Below are positions 10,931 through 18,108 of a stretch of 64,000 nucleotides of DNA, in pieces. The translations under genes were made by a program, and so were the position numbers. This DNA is from Brevibacillus brevis NBRC 100599 (lineage in GTDB: Bacteria; Bacillota; Bacilli; Brevibacillales; Brevibacillaceae): contig NC_012491.1 in the NCBI RefSeq assembly GCF_000010165.1, positions 1,358,001 to 1,422,000 on the forward strand, read 5' to 3'. The notes beneath the pieces were generated by a model. It was not told where the DNA came from. It did no database searches and saw only the letters and a program-made list of their open reading frames with translations. Within the stretch, counting starts at the first letter, position 1; each line of letters starts with the position of its first letter.

Positions 10931-11128
10931 ATGGCATTCAAAGACCAGGTAAAAAAATTCGAAGGGAAAAATGTTAGGGTTGCCACTGTAGAAGGTATTT
11001 TTTTCGGTCGTCTGGTACAAGTAAAATCGACCACCATTATTTTGGAAGAGCGCAATGGTAATCGCCGCACCATTATTCGTGACTCGAAAATTATTGCCGT
11101 TACAGAGCATGACGGCGACGATTGCTAA
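10931..11128 (+). CDS. Small Sm/SH3-fold-like protein, function unknown
   Basis: 65 aa from ATG 10931, preceded by AGAAGGAGG. A short amphipathic helix (MAFKDQVKKFEG) is followed by strands with alternating hydrophobics: KNVRVATVEGIFFGRL, VKSTTIILEER, RRTIIRDSKIIAV. This resembles an Sm/Hfq-like or SH3-like barrel, and the order 'modify a surface, then respond' is typical of small RNA- or protein-binding barrels. I recognise no named family. It stands alone between a divergent HTH gene and ytkL. Confidence 0.65.
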   Translation: MAFKDQVKKFEGKNVRVATVEGIFFGRLVQVKSTTIILEERNGNRRTIIRDSKIIAVTEHDGDDC

Positions 11129-11161
11129 GTTGTGATTGTAGAAAAGTAGGATTTGTTTCTC

Positions 11162-11191
11162 AGGCTGTCGAGTGATCGACGGCCTTTCCTA
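11162..11191 (+). terminator. Weak terminator after the small barrel protein
   Basis: Stem AGGCTGTCGA (11162-11171) with TCGACGGCCT (11176-11185), one G-U pair, followed by a short interrupted T run. Confidence 0.55.
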
Positions 11192-11261
11192 TTCTTTACA
11201 CCCTGCGGCATGGTAACATAAAAGGGACTGAAAAAACGCTGCGAATAGAGGGGGTACCACT

Positions 11262-11957
11262 ATGTTGGACATTCGATTTCACGGACATTCTTCCGTGCAG
11301 GTAACAAGTAAAGGGCATTCGATCATGATCGACCCATTTATTTCAGGAAGCCCAGTGGCAGCAACCAAGTTGGAAGACTTCTCGGTTCAGTACATCCTTC
11401 TGACACACGGACACCTAGATCATATTTTGGATGCAGTAGAATTGGCCAAGAAAAACGATGCGACAATCGTTGCAACCCATGAGCTCGCTACCTATTTGAG
11501 CTGGCAGGGAGTTAAGACCATCTCGATGAATCTGGGAGGCTCTATCAAACTGCCATTTGGAAAAGTGAAGATGACCCAGGCGTTCCACAGCTCTGGTGTC
11601 GTGCTGGATGATGAGAAACAAATCGTGTACATGGGAATGCCAGGAGGCTTTGTGATCGAGCTGGGTGGAAAAACGATTTATCACGCAGGGGATACAGGAC
11701 TGTTCGGTGACATGAAGCTGATCGGAGAGCGTCATGACATCGATTTGGCGTTCCTGCCAATTGGAGACGTGTTCACAATGGGACCTGAGGATGCACTCGT
11801 GGCTGCCGAGTGGGTACAAGCCGATTTTGTTGTGCCCATTCATTACGATACATTCCCGCCGATCAAACAGGATGGGGAAGCATTCGTAGCCGAGCTGGCT
11901 GAGAAAGACATCAGAGGCAAGGCATTGAAGCCAGGGGAGACATTGCGTTTGCCATAA
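11262..11957 (+). CDS. ytkL: UPF0173 metal-dependent hydrolase, YtkL type
   Basis: 231 aa, the exact family size. Metallo-beta-lactamase fold with the H-x-H-x-D-H motif in [10 protein letters not shown] (residues about 49-55), AGDTGLF for the third strand metal site, and a C-terminal IHYDTFPP. It probably binds two zinc ions; the physiological substrate of UPF0173 is not established. Followed by a strong terminator and then the palindrome array. In Bacillus subtilis ytkL lies near ytoI (from memory); here about 40 kb separate them. Confidence 0.9.
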   Translation: MLDIRFHGHSSVQVTSKGHSIMIDPFISGSPVAATKLEDFSVQYILLTHGHLDHILDAVELAKKNDATIVATHELATYLSWQGVKTISMNLGGSIKLPFGKVKMTQAFHSSGVVLDDEKQIVYMGMPGGFVIELGGKTIYHAGDTGLFGDMKLIGERHDIDLAFLPIGDVFTMGPEDALVAAEWVQADFVVPIHYDTFPPIKQDGEAFVAELAEKDIRGKALKPGETLRLP

Positions 11958-11975
11958 CTCGCTCTAGATACATAG

Positions 11976-12015
11976 AACCGCTAATCTACGGAAGATGAGA
12001 TTGGCGGTTTTTTTA
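11976..12015 (+). terminator. Rho-independent terminator after ytkL
   Basis: Stem AACCGCTAATCT (11976-11987) with AGATTGGCGGTT (11998-12009, one G-U pair), then seven T. It separates ytkL from the repeat array. Confidence 0.88.
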
Positions 12016-12045
12016 TGGAGTTCTTTTGGATGTGGCTGCGGTGGG

Positions 12046-12242
12046 GAGAAGAATATTTCCAGTCTAGGCTCAGTGCTCCGTCCCGCTGGGGGGTGGGACT
12101 GTCCGCTCCGAAGGGATTTGCGGGGAAACGCAAAAGTGGTAGCCGCTACGTCGTACGGGCAGGGTTGCGTTTCTTTTGCCCGCAAATCCCTTCTCCGCTC
12201 GGTAGGACTCCACAAGTCGCTACGTCTGGAAATATTCTTCTC
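12046..12242. repeat. Palindromic element A, copy 1
   Basis: Outer perfect 17-bp inverted repeat: GAGAAGAATATTTCCAG (12046-12062) with CTGGAAATATTCTTCTC (12226-12242). Inside it lies a second perfect 15-bp pair: GAAGGGATTTGCGGG (12110-12124) with CCCGCAAATCCCTTC (12179-12193). Between the left arms is a small hairpin closed by GTCCC and GGGAC. This copy has a few bases different from copies 2 and 3. Confidence 0.9.
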
Positions 12243-12310
12243 TGTCATAACTGATTATGTTCTTCATTCTTTTAAGGCATTAAAAAATCGGATCACACGG
12301 AAAGCTTGTA

Positions 12311-12514
12311 GAGGAAACAGGAGAAAAAAGCGAAGATCTTAGGGACACCGCCCGAGGCGCAATGAAAAAAAGAGAAACAAGCTCTTAGCGTCCACCTCTG
12401 AGAAGCTACCAGAATGGACGACTTTGGACGCGTGTTTCGCTTTTTTTCATGGAGCCGGGCAGTCAATCCCCCAGCGGGTGGCCCTAGAATCTGAGCGTTT
12501 TCTCCTGTTTCCTC
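12311..12514. repeat. Palindromic element B, copy 1
   Basis: Outer perfect 17-bp arms GAGGAAACAGGAGAAAA (12311-12327) and TTTTCTCCTGTTTCCTC (12498-12514). An inner arm pair, ATGAAAAAAAGAGAAACA and TGTTTCGCTTTTTTTCAT, matches 17 of 18. The tip carries GCGTCCA and TGGACGC. Identical to copy 2. Confidence 0.9.
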
Positions 12515-12565
12515 CCCAGCACGACAGCAACAACTTGAAGTTCTAATGTATGTGGCTGCGGTGGG

Positions 12566-12762
12566 GAGAAGAATATTTCCAGTCTAGGCTCAGTGCTCCG
12601 TCCCGCTGAGGGTTGGGACTGTCCGCTCCGAAGGGATTTGCGGGGAAACGCAAAAGTGGTAGCCGCTACGTCGTACGGGCACGGTTGCGTTTCTTTTGCC
12701 CGCAAATCCCTTCTCCGCTGGGTAGGACTCCACAAGTCGCTACGTCTGGAAATATTCTTCTC
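12566..12762. repeat. Palindromic element A, copy 2
   Basis: Same 17-bp and 15-bp nested arms as copy 1, shifted by exactly 520 bp; identical in sequence to copy 3. Confidence 0.9.
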
Positions 12763-12830
12763 TGTCATAACTGATTATGTTCTTCATTCTTTTAAGGCAT
12801 TAAAAAATCGGATCACACGGAAAGCTTGTA

Positions 12831-13034
12831 GAGGAAACAGGAGAAAAAAGCGAAGATCTTAGGGACACCGCCCGAGGCGCAATGAAAAAAAGAGAAACAA
12901 GCTCTTAGCGTCCACCTCTGAGAAGCTACCAGAATGGACGACTTTGGACGCGTGTTTCGCTTTTTTTCATGGAGCCGGGCAGTCAATCCCCCAGCGGGTG
13001 GCCCTAGAATCTGAGCGTTTTCTCCTGTTTCCTC
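12831..13034. repeat. Palindromic element B, copy 2
   Basis: Identical to copy 1 at +520 bp, including the flanking spacers, so the duplication is recent or kept uniform by gene conversion. Confidence 0.9.
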
Positions 13035-13085
13035 CCCAGCACGACAGCAACAACTTGAAGTTCTAATGTATGTGGCTGCGGTGGG

Positions 13086-13282
13086 GAGAAGAATATTTCC
13101 AGTCTAGGCTCAGTGCTCCGTCCCGCTGAGGGTTGGGACTGTCCGCTCCGAAGGGATTTGCGGGGAAACGCAAAAGTGGTAGCCGCTACGTCGTACGGGC
13201 ACGGTTGCGTTTCTTTTGCCCGCAAATCCCTTCTCCGCTGGGTAGGACTCCACAAGTCGCTACGTCTGGAAATATTCTTCTC
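13086..13282. repeat. Palindromic element A, copy 3
   Basis: Identical to copy 2 up to its right arm; the following spacer then diverges abruptly, so the palindrome itself is the conserved unit. Confidence 0.9.
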
Positions 13283-13351
13283 TAGCGTAACTGATGAGGT
13301 TCTTTCATCTTTTAAAGTTTTTAAGACCCGTTTAAGTACAGAAAGCTCGTA

Positions 13352-13553
13352 GAGGAAGCAGGAGAAAAAAGCGAAGATCTTAGGGACACCGCCCGAGACG
13401 GAATGCAAAAAGCGAAACACGCCCTTAAGCGTCCACCTCTGAAATACATCCTGAAAGGACCACTTTGGACGCGGTTTCGCTTTTTGCATGGAGGCGGGCA
13501 GTCAATCCCCCAGCGGGTGGCCCTAGAATCTGAGCGTTTTCTCCTGTTTCCTC
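13352..13553. repeat. Palindromic element B, copy 3 (variant with compensating changes)
   Basis: The inner arms differ from the other copies but pair better: ATGCAAAAAGCGAAAC pairs perfectly with GTTTCGCTTTTTGCAT, because an A-to-C change on the left is matched by a T-to-G on the right. The outer left arm has one A-to-G change (GAGGAAGCAGG), which leaves a G-U pair in RNA read from the plus strand. The loop has diverged. Confidence 0.9.
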
Positions 13554-13603
13554 CCCAGCACGACAGCAACAACTTGAAGTTCTAATGTATGTGGCTGCGG
13601 TGG

Positions 13604-13800
13604 GAGAAGAATATTTCCAGTCTAGGCTCAGTGCTCCGTCCCGCTGAGGGTTGGGACTGTCCGCTCCGAAGGGATTTGCGGGGAAACGCAAAAGTGGTAG
13701 CCGCTTCGTAGTACGGGCACGGTTGCGTTTCTTTTGCCCGCAAATCCCTTCTCCGCTCGGTAGGACTCCACAAGTCGCTACGTCTGGAAATATTCTTCTC
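13604..13800. repeat. Palindromic element A, copy 4
   Basis: Both nested arm pairs are intact. It differs from copies 2 and 3 by a few tip bases (CGCTTCGTAGTACG) and one base lost upstream. Confidence 0.9.
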
Positions 13801-13868
13801 TGTCGGAACTGATTACGTTCTTCATTCTTTTAAGGCATTAAAAAATCGGATCAAACGGAAAGCTCGTA

Positions 13869-14072
13869 GAGGAAACAGGAGAAAAAAGCGAAGATCTTAG
13901 GGACACCGCCCGAGGCGCAATGAAAAAAAGAGAAACAAGCTCTTAGCGTCCACCTCTGAGACGCTCCCAGAATGGACAACTTTGGACGCGTGTTTCGCTT
14001 TTTTTCATGGAGCCGGACAGTCAATCCCCCAGCGGGTGGCCCTAGAATCTGAGCGTTTTCTCCTGTTTCCTC
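13869..14072. repeat. Palindromic element B, copy 4
   Basis: 17-bp outer arms intact; scattered changes in the loop (GACGCTCCCAG, GGACAACTTTGG, GGACAGTCAA). Similarity to the other units ends just after the right arm. Confidence 0.9.
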
Positions 14073-14125
14073 CCCACCACTACCGCAACGTACCAAAAAG
14101 TTTTTTATAAATCTCTGAAACTAGC

Positions 14126-14647
14126 ATGAAAAGAGCAGGACCACTCATAGATATAGAAGAGAAAGAAGAAGAAAGGGTGACTACCTGGATGAGATTGGTG
14201 CACAATAGTCTTCTATTTCTTGCGGGAGTGGTCCTCTATTCACTGGGTGGTATCGCTTTTCCAGACGGTGGGACCTGGTATGATTCCCTCGCCAAGCCCG
14301 ATGGAACACCGCCAATCTACTTGTTTCGCATCATCTGGCTCATATTATACGCACTCATAGCATGGTCGTTCGTGATTTTGATTCGAACAAAACAGATAGA
14401 CCGCGAGCTTTTGCTCCTCTATGGGATCAATTGGTTTTTTCATCAACTGTTTTTCGTGTTGTTTATCGGCTATCAATTGCTCGTGTTGGCTGCGCTGGAT
14501 ACCATTCTAGTGATGTATTCCACATGGGTACTCATTCGCGCCATTCGTCCCCACCACAAAATCGCATCCTCGCTACTCATTCCCTATTTCATGTGGAGCG
14601 TGTTTTTTATGTGTCTAGCAATTGGCTTCTGCCTACTCAACCTGTGA
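14126..14647 (+). CDS. TspO/MBR-family membrane protein
   Basis: Up to 173 aa with five membrane segments, about the family length. Family features: LAKPDGTPPIYLFRIIW (loop 1 and helix 2), IAWSFVILI, and an aromatic-rich third helix (INWFFHQLFFVLF). Bacterial TspO proteins bind tetrapyrroles such as protoporphyrin and affect stress responses. The start is uncertain: ATG 14126 has no ribosome site, while GTG 14177 follows GAAGAAAG and ATG 14189 lies a little further on. It is convergent with the deaminase gene, 12 bp apart. Confidence 0.8.
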   Translation: MKRAGPLIDIEEKEEERVTTWMRLVHNSLLFLAGVVLYSLGGIAFPDGGTWYDSLAKPDGTPPIYLFRIIWLILYALIAWSFVILIRTKQIDRELLLLYGINWFFHQLFFVLFIGYQLLVLAALDTILVMYSTWVLIRAIRPHHKIASSLLIPYFMWSVFFMCLAIGFCLLNL

Positions 14648-14659
14648 GTACAAAAGTAA

Positions 14660-15952
14660 TTACAGGCCCTCGACGAGTCGGCTGGCTCGCGCTGTCGCTT
14701 CTCGCTTTATTTCCTCCCAATGAAGGGTTTGGAATTGGCGCTGATGCATCAAAATTTCTCCGTTCACAATGGTTGTATCCACATCGGCTCCCGTCGCGCT
14801 GTATGCAAGCAGGGCATGGATGTCATGGACAGGCAACAGGTGCGGTTTATCCAGATCGATCAGGATGAGATCAGCTCGCTTCCCTGCTTCCAGGGTTCCG
14901 ACCTCGTGATCGATCGCAAGCAGCTTCGCACTTTCGATAGTAGCCATGCGCAAGGCCGCTTCGGCAGGCAGTACCGTCGGATCGCCGTGCTTGAGCTTTT
15001 GCATCCAAGTCGCGGCTTTGATCTCAGCAAACATATCGAGGGTCGTAGCACTTCCGGCACCGTCTGTTCCCATCCCGACAGTGACCCCGGCCTCGATCAG
15101 CTCTCTGACAGGAGCGATGCCGCAGCCGAGCTTCAAATTGCTGACAGGATTATGTGCGACACCGCCTCTCATCCCGCGAAGAAGCGCGACATCGGATTCA
15201 TTCAGATGAACAGCATGCGCGAGCAAGACGTGGGTATCGTGAAACATGCCCAGTTCATGCAAATACTCCGTGGGTGTTTGATCGTACTTGGCCCGGATTT
15301 TCTCTCCTTCCTCAATCGTTTCAGCCAGATGGATGTGGAGAGGGATTTGGCGCTTGCGGGCAAGCTCGATGACTCCTTGCAAAGGCTCCGGCGGGCACGT
15401 ATAGGGAGCGTGCGGACCGAGCATCGTCGTGATTCTGCCATCGCCAGCCCCCGTCCAGTTGTCGATGAGGTTTAAGGCTTCGGCCATTCGTCGACCTCCG
15501 TCATCCTCAAGAAAGACCATTCCGCGTGTTAAAGAAGCGCGTATCCCGGAATCAAGTACGGCTTGGGCAACTGCATCCATATGCACATACATATCGGCAA
15601 AAGCGGTCGTGCCAGAAGCGATCATTTCTGCAATCCCGAGTGTCGTTCCCCAGTAGACATCTTCTCTTGTCATCCGGGCTTCAGCCGGGAGCATCTTTTT
15701 GTCCAACCAATCCATCAGCTTGAGGTCATCGGAAAAAGCACGCAGCAAGGACATACTGGCATGGTTGTGAGCGTTGATGAGACCAGGCATCGCAACCCTA
15801 TTTTTAGCCAGTATGACACGGTCTGCCTCCTCTTCAATAGATGGTCCAATTTTGGCGATTCGACCATCCGCGATCCAAATATCCCCGAGAAATGGCTTCT
15901 CTCCCTCAACCATCGTCAATATCATGCAGTCTTTAATCAGTAACGTTTTCAT
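14660..15952 (-). CDS. mtaD: 5-methylthioadenosine/S-adenosylhomocysteine deaminase (amidohydrolase)
   Basis: 430 aa, cytosolic metal-dependent TIM-barrel amidohydrolase of the MtaD/Atz-Trz group. Metal ligands: H62 and H64 (NAHNHAS), then HIHLAET, GGVAHNP and GMGTDGAGS. The family deaminates the adenine of MTA, SAH or adenosine to the inosine form. The group also holds other aminohydrolases, so the exact substrate is inferred. Start ATG follows AAAAAGGAGGA. It lies opposite the MurR operon with about 200 bp between them, and no metabolic partner is adjacent. Confidence 0.83.
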   Translation of the reverse strand: MKTLLIKDCMILTMVEGEKPFLGDIWIADGRIAKIGPSIEEEADRVILAKNRVAMPGLINAHNHASMSLLRAFSDDLKLMDWLDKKMLPAEARMTREDVYWGTTLGIAEMIASGTTAFADMYVHMDAVAQAVLDSGIRASLTRGMVFLEDDGGRRMAEALNLIDNWTGAGDGRITTMLGPHAPYTCPPEPLQGVIELARKRQIPLHIHLAETIEEGEKIRAKYDQTPTEYLHELGMFHDTHVLLAHAVHLNESDVALLRGMRGGVAHNPVSNLKLGCGIAPVRELIEAGVTVGMGTDGAGSATTLDMFAEIKAATWMQKLKHGDPTVLPAEAALRMATIESAKLLAIDHEVGTLEAGKRADLILIDLDKPHLLPVHDIHALLAYSATGADVDTTIVNGEILMHQRQFQTLHWEEIKREATARASRLVEGL

Positions 15953-16105
15953 GGGAAAATCCTCCTTTTTCTTTCTGGTAGCGATGCAAGCGTAAAGCTT
16001 AACGCCGCGAGAAAGTCAAGGAGGGAATTTATGAAAAAGAGAGAACAAATTCAGAAGCGTTGTGCTGAGCTTCGTGATTTTGAAATATTGTTTATTAGAT
16101 AACAA

Positions 16106-16138
16106 TTGACGAGAGAAATAATGCTACATAAAATGTAG
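16106..16138 (+). promoter_or_regulatory. Promoter with overlapping inverted-repeat operator, probably MurR autoregulation
   Basis: -35 TTGACG (16106-16111), 17-bp spacer, -10 TAAAAT (16129-16134). The -10 sits inside the palindrome CTACAT-AAA-ATGTAG (16124-16138), so a bound repressor would block RNA polymerase. The first gene downstream encodes a MurR/RpiR regulator, the natural candidate to bind it. Confidence 0.7.
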
Positions 16139-16158
16139 ATAAGATTTGGGGGAAGAAA

Positions 16159-17028
16159 GTGATGTCACATATGTTAAATGGAGGGCTTGTCGGCCTACAA
16201 GCAATCTTGGATCAATTAAAGCCTTCGGAGCGAAAAGTCGCCGATTATATCCTGGCTCACCCGGAAGATGTCGTGAAGCTCTCTGTCCAAAAATTGGCGG
16301 AATATAGTGGGGTATCCGAGGCGACGATCATCCGTTTGGCTCGTTCTCTTAATATGAAGGGGTATCAGGAGCTAAAGCTGCGCGTCGCAGGAGATTTGAC
16401 GAAACAGACGGCGAGAGGCAGCTATCAGGAGATCATGATGGAGGGTTCAGTTGAATCGATTATGCAAGCGGTTAGCTGGAACAATATTCAATCCATTCAG
16501 GATACGCTCTCTGTCTTGTCCAACGAAGAAGTAAAGAAAGCAGTCGACGTGCTGTCGGTAGCCAGGAAGATTGATGTTTACGGTGTCGGTGCATCGGCGG
16601 TCATTGCTGACGATATCCGGCAAAAATTTTCGCGGATTAACTTGTGGTGTGAGGCTTATTCGGATTTTCACGCACAATTGACATCGGCAGTCACTTTAAC
16701 GGAAAAAGACGTGGTCATCGGCATATCTTATTCAGGACAGACCGAAGACATTATTCAATCGTTGACGGAGGCCAAGCAGCAGGGCGCGACTATCATTACC
16801 CTGACCAAATTCGGTCCCTCGCCAGTAGCCGAACTAGCCAACATTCGGTTATTCACCAGCTCGGTAGAAAAAAGCATTCGTAGCGGAGCCATGGCTTCGC
16901 GCATTGCTCAATTGAACGTCATCGATATTTTGTTTATTACCATGATCAGCAGGATGCAAGAGCGAGTCATTCCCCTGTTGGAAAAATCAAGGCTTGCTGT
17001 TAGTCGGACGAAACGCTCCTCGACGTAG
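16159..17028 (+). CDS. MurR/RpiR-family regulator with SIS domain
   Basis: 289 aa; GTG 16159 (or ATG 16162) follows GGGGGAAGAAAG. Residues 1-77 are the RpiR helix-turn-helix (SERKVADYILAHPEDV, YSGVSEATIIRLARSL). Residues about 125-265 are a SIS sugar-phosphate-isomerase-like domain (GVGASAVIADDI, ISYSGQTEDIIQ) that senses phosphorylated sugars, in MurR itself MurNAc-6-phosphate. First gene of a seven-gene co-directional operon with a beta-lactamase-fold enzyme, sugar transporter and sugar kinase, so it most likely controls this operon through the palindrome over its own promoter. Confidence 0.88.
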   Translation: MMSHMLNGGLVGLQAILDQLKPSERKVADYILAHPEDVVKLSVQKLAEYSGVSEATIIRLARSLNMKGYQELKLRVAGDLTKQTARGSYQEIMMEGSVESIMQAVSWNNIQSIQDTLSVLSNEEVKKAVDVLSVARKIDVYGVGASAVIADDIRQKFSRINLWCEAYSDFHAQLTSAVTLTEKDVVIGISYSGQTEDIIQSLTEAKQQGATIITLTKFGPSPVAELANIRLFTSSVEKSIRSGAMASRIAQLNVIDILFITMISRMQERVIPLLEKSRLAVSRTKRSST

Positions 17029-17045
17029 GAGAAGGGAGGGAAGAC

Positions 17046-18083
17046 ATGGACGATCTGGAGCTGCTTTTGCAAGGATGGGTGGACAGCGGTTTGCTACCGG
17101 GAGCTGCCTTGCGAATCGTGCGTGATCGTCGTATCTGGTATGCGTGTGATGTCGGAACGACGAGTATTGCCAAAGACAAGTCAGTGACGCCGAATACCAT
17201 GTTTGACCTGGCGTCGCTCACCAAAGTGACGGCGACGCTACCTGCTATCCTCTTGCTCGTGCAGGAGGGAGTGGTAGCGCTGGATGATCAGATTGGTCAA
17301 TTTTTTCCCGATTGTCCCGCTGACAAAAAGCGGATCACAATCGAACAGCTGCTTGTGCATACCTCAGGAATGCCGGCAGATTTGGCAGAGAGAAGGCGCG
17401 ATAGCGAGATCCATTTGCCAGAGCTGTTGTATGCGCAACAATTGCTTCACGAGCCTGGGACCCAGGTCGTTTACAGTGATTTGGGCATGATCTGGTTGGG
17501 CCTCGTTATCGAGCAAGTAACAAGAGAGCGTTTAGACCAGTTTGTTACCCGGCGCATCTTCACCCCATTGGGCATGACACATACTGTTTTCTGTCCGAAC
17601 GAACAGATTTATCGGAATATTGCGTCTACTGAATATTGTAGCCTCACCAACGCCTACATCACAGGAGAGGTTCATGATGAGAAAGCATTTGCGATGGGAG
17701 GGGTTGCAGGACATGCTGGACTTTTCTCAACAGCTGACGATCTGTGCCGATATGCGATGAGCTGGTTGTACCAAGAGCCTCGAATACTTGCTAGCGAATG
17801 GTACGAACTGGCGATACGCAATCATACAGAGCAAGCAGGGGGGAGTAGAGGGTATGGCTGGGAGATCAATCAAGCATCCACCACCTTGAGCTGTGGAAGC
17901 GGCTTTCATCGTAGGAGCTTCGGGCATACAGGCTTTACTGGAACCAGTATGTGGATTGAACCAGAGCAACAGTTTGCTGTCATCTTTCTCACTAACGCCG
18001 TTCATTTAGGCCGTAATCATCAGCTTCGGCAATTACGACCGATTTTGCACGATGCTGTTACGGCCCAGCTTTTGCAGACCTAA
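17046..18083 (+). CDS. Beta-lactamase-fold serine hydrolase (class C / esterase family)
   Basis: 345 aa without a signal peptide. S57-L-T-K60 is the nucleophile motif, Y143-S-D is the second motif, and HTGFTGTS (about 296) takes the place of the KTG box. Members include muropeptide-processing enzymes such as those in mur/nag recycling operons of Bacilli, and also esterases and D-aminopeptidases. 17 bp after the regulator and 25 bp before the solute-binding protein, so it is co-transcribed. Role in trimming imported cell-wall fragments is inferred from context. Cytosolic by its lack of a leader. Confidence 0.8.
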   Translation: MDDLELLLQGWVDSGLLPGAALRIVRDRRIWYACDVGTTSIAKDKSVTPNTMFDLASLTKVTATLPAILLLVQEGVVALDDQIGQFFPDCPADKKRITIEQLLVHTSGMPADLAERRRDSEIHLPELLYAQQLLHEPGTQVVYSDLGMIWLGLVIEQVTRERLDQFVTRRIFTPLGMTHTVFCPNEQIYRNIASTEYCSLTNAYITGEVHDEKAFAMGGVAGHAGLFSTADDLCRYAMSWLYQEPRILASEWYELAIRNHTEQAGGSRGYGWEINQASTTLSCGSGFHRRSFGHTGFTGTSMWIEPEQQFAVIFLTNAVHLGRNHQLRQLRPILHDAVTAQLLQT

Positions 18084-18108
18084 GGGAAGAAAAAGGGGAG
18101 GGTTTCGC

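Larger units (their letters stand above)
12017..14085. repeat. Four-unit tandem array of A and B palindromes (period about 520 bp)
   Basis: Four head-to-tail units start near 12031, 12551, 13071 and 13590. Each contains palindrome A (about 197 bp), a spacer of about 70 bp, palindrome B (about 203 bp) and a spacer of about 50 bp. Units 1 and 2 are nearly identical (period exactly 520), as are A2 and A3. Unit 3 has a diverged spacer and B; unit 4 differs by scattered bases. No open frame is conserved with coding-like substitutions, and no transposase or target duplication is seen. The array lies between the ytkL terminator and tspO. It could be non-coding RNAs, a non-autonomous mobile element amplified in tandem, or a structural DNA site. 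Confidence 0.92.

Noticed and set aside
12015..13773. Several 60-160 aa reading frames on both strands of the palindrome array.
   Set aside because: They exist only because the palindromes are GC-rich and repeated; frames shift between copies, there are no ribosome sites, and substitutions keep base pairing, not protein.
12017..14085. CRISPR array.
   Set aside because: Units are 520 bp with long internal palindromes and no short repeats with variable spacers; no cas gene is present.
12017..14085. Insertion sequence or classic transposon.
   Set aside because: No transposase, no flanking target duplication, and similarity stops gradually at the outer ends.
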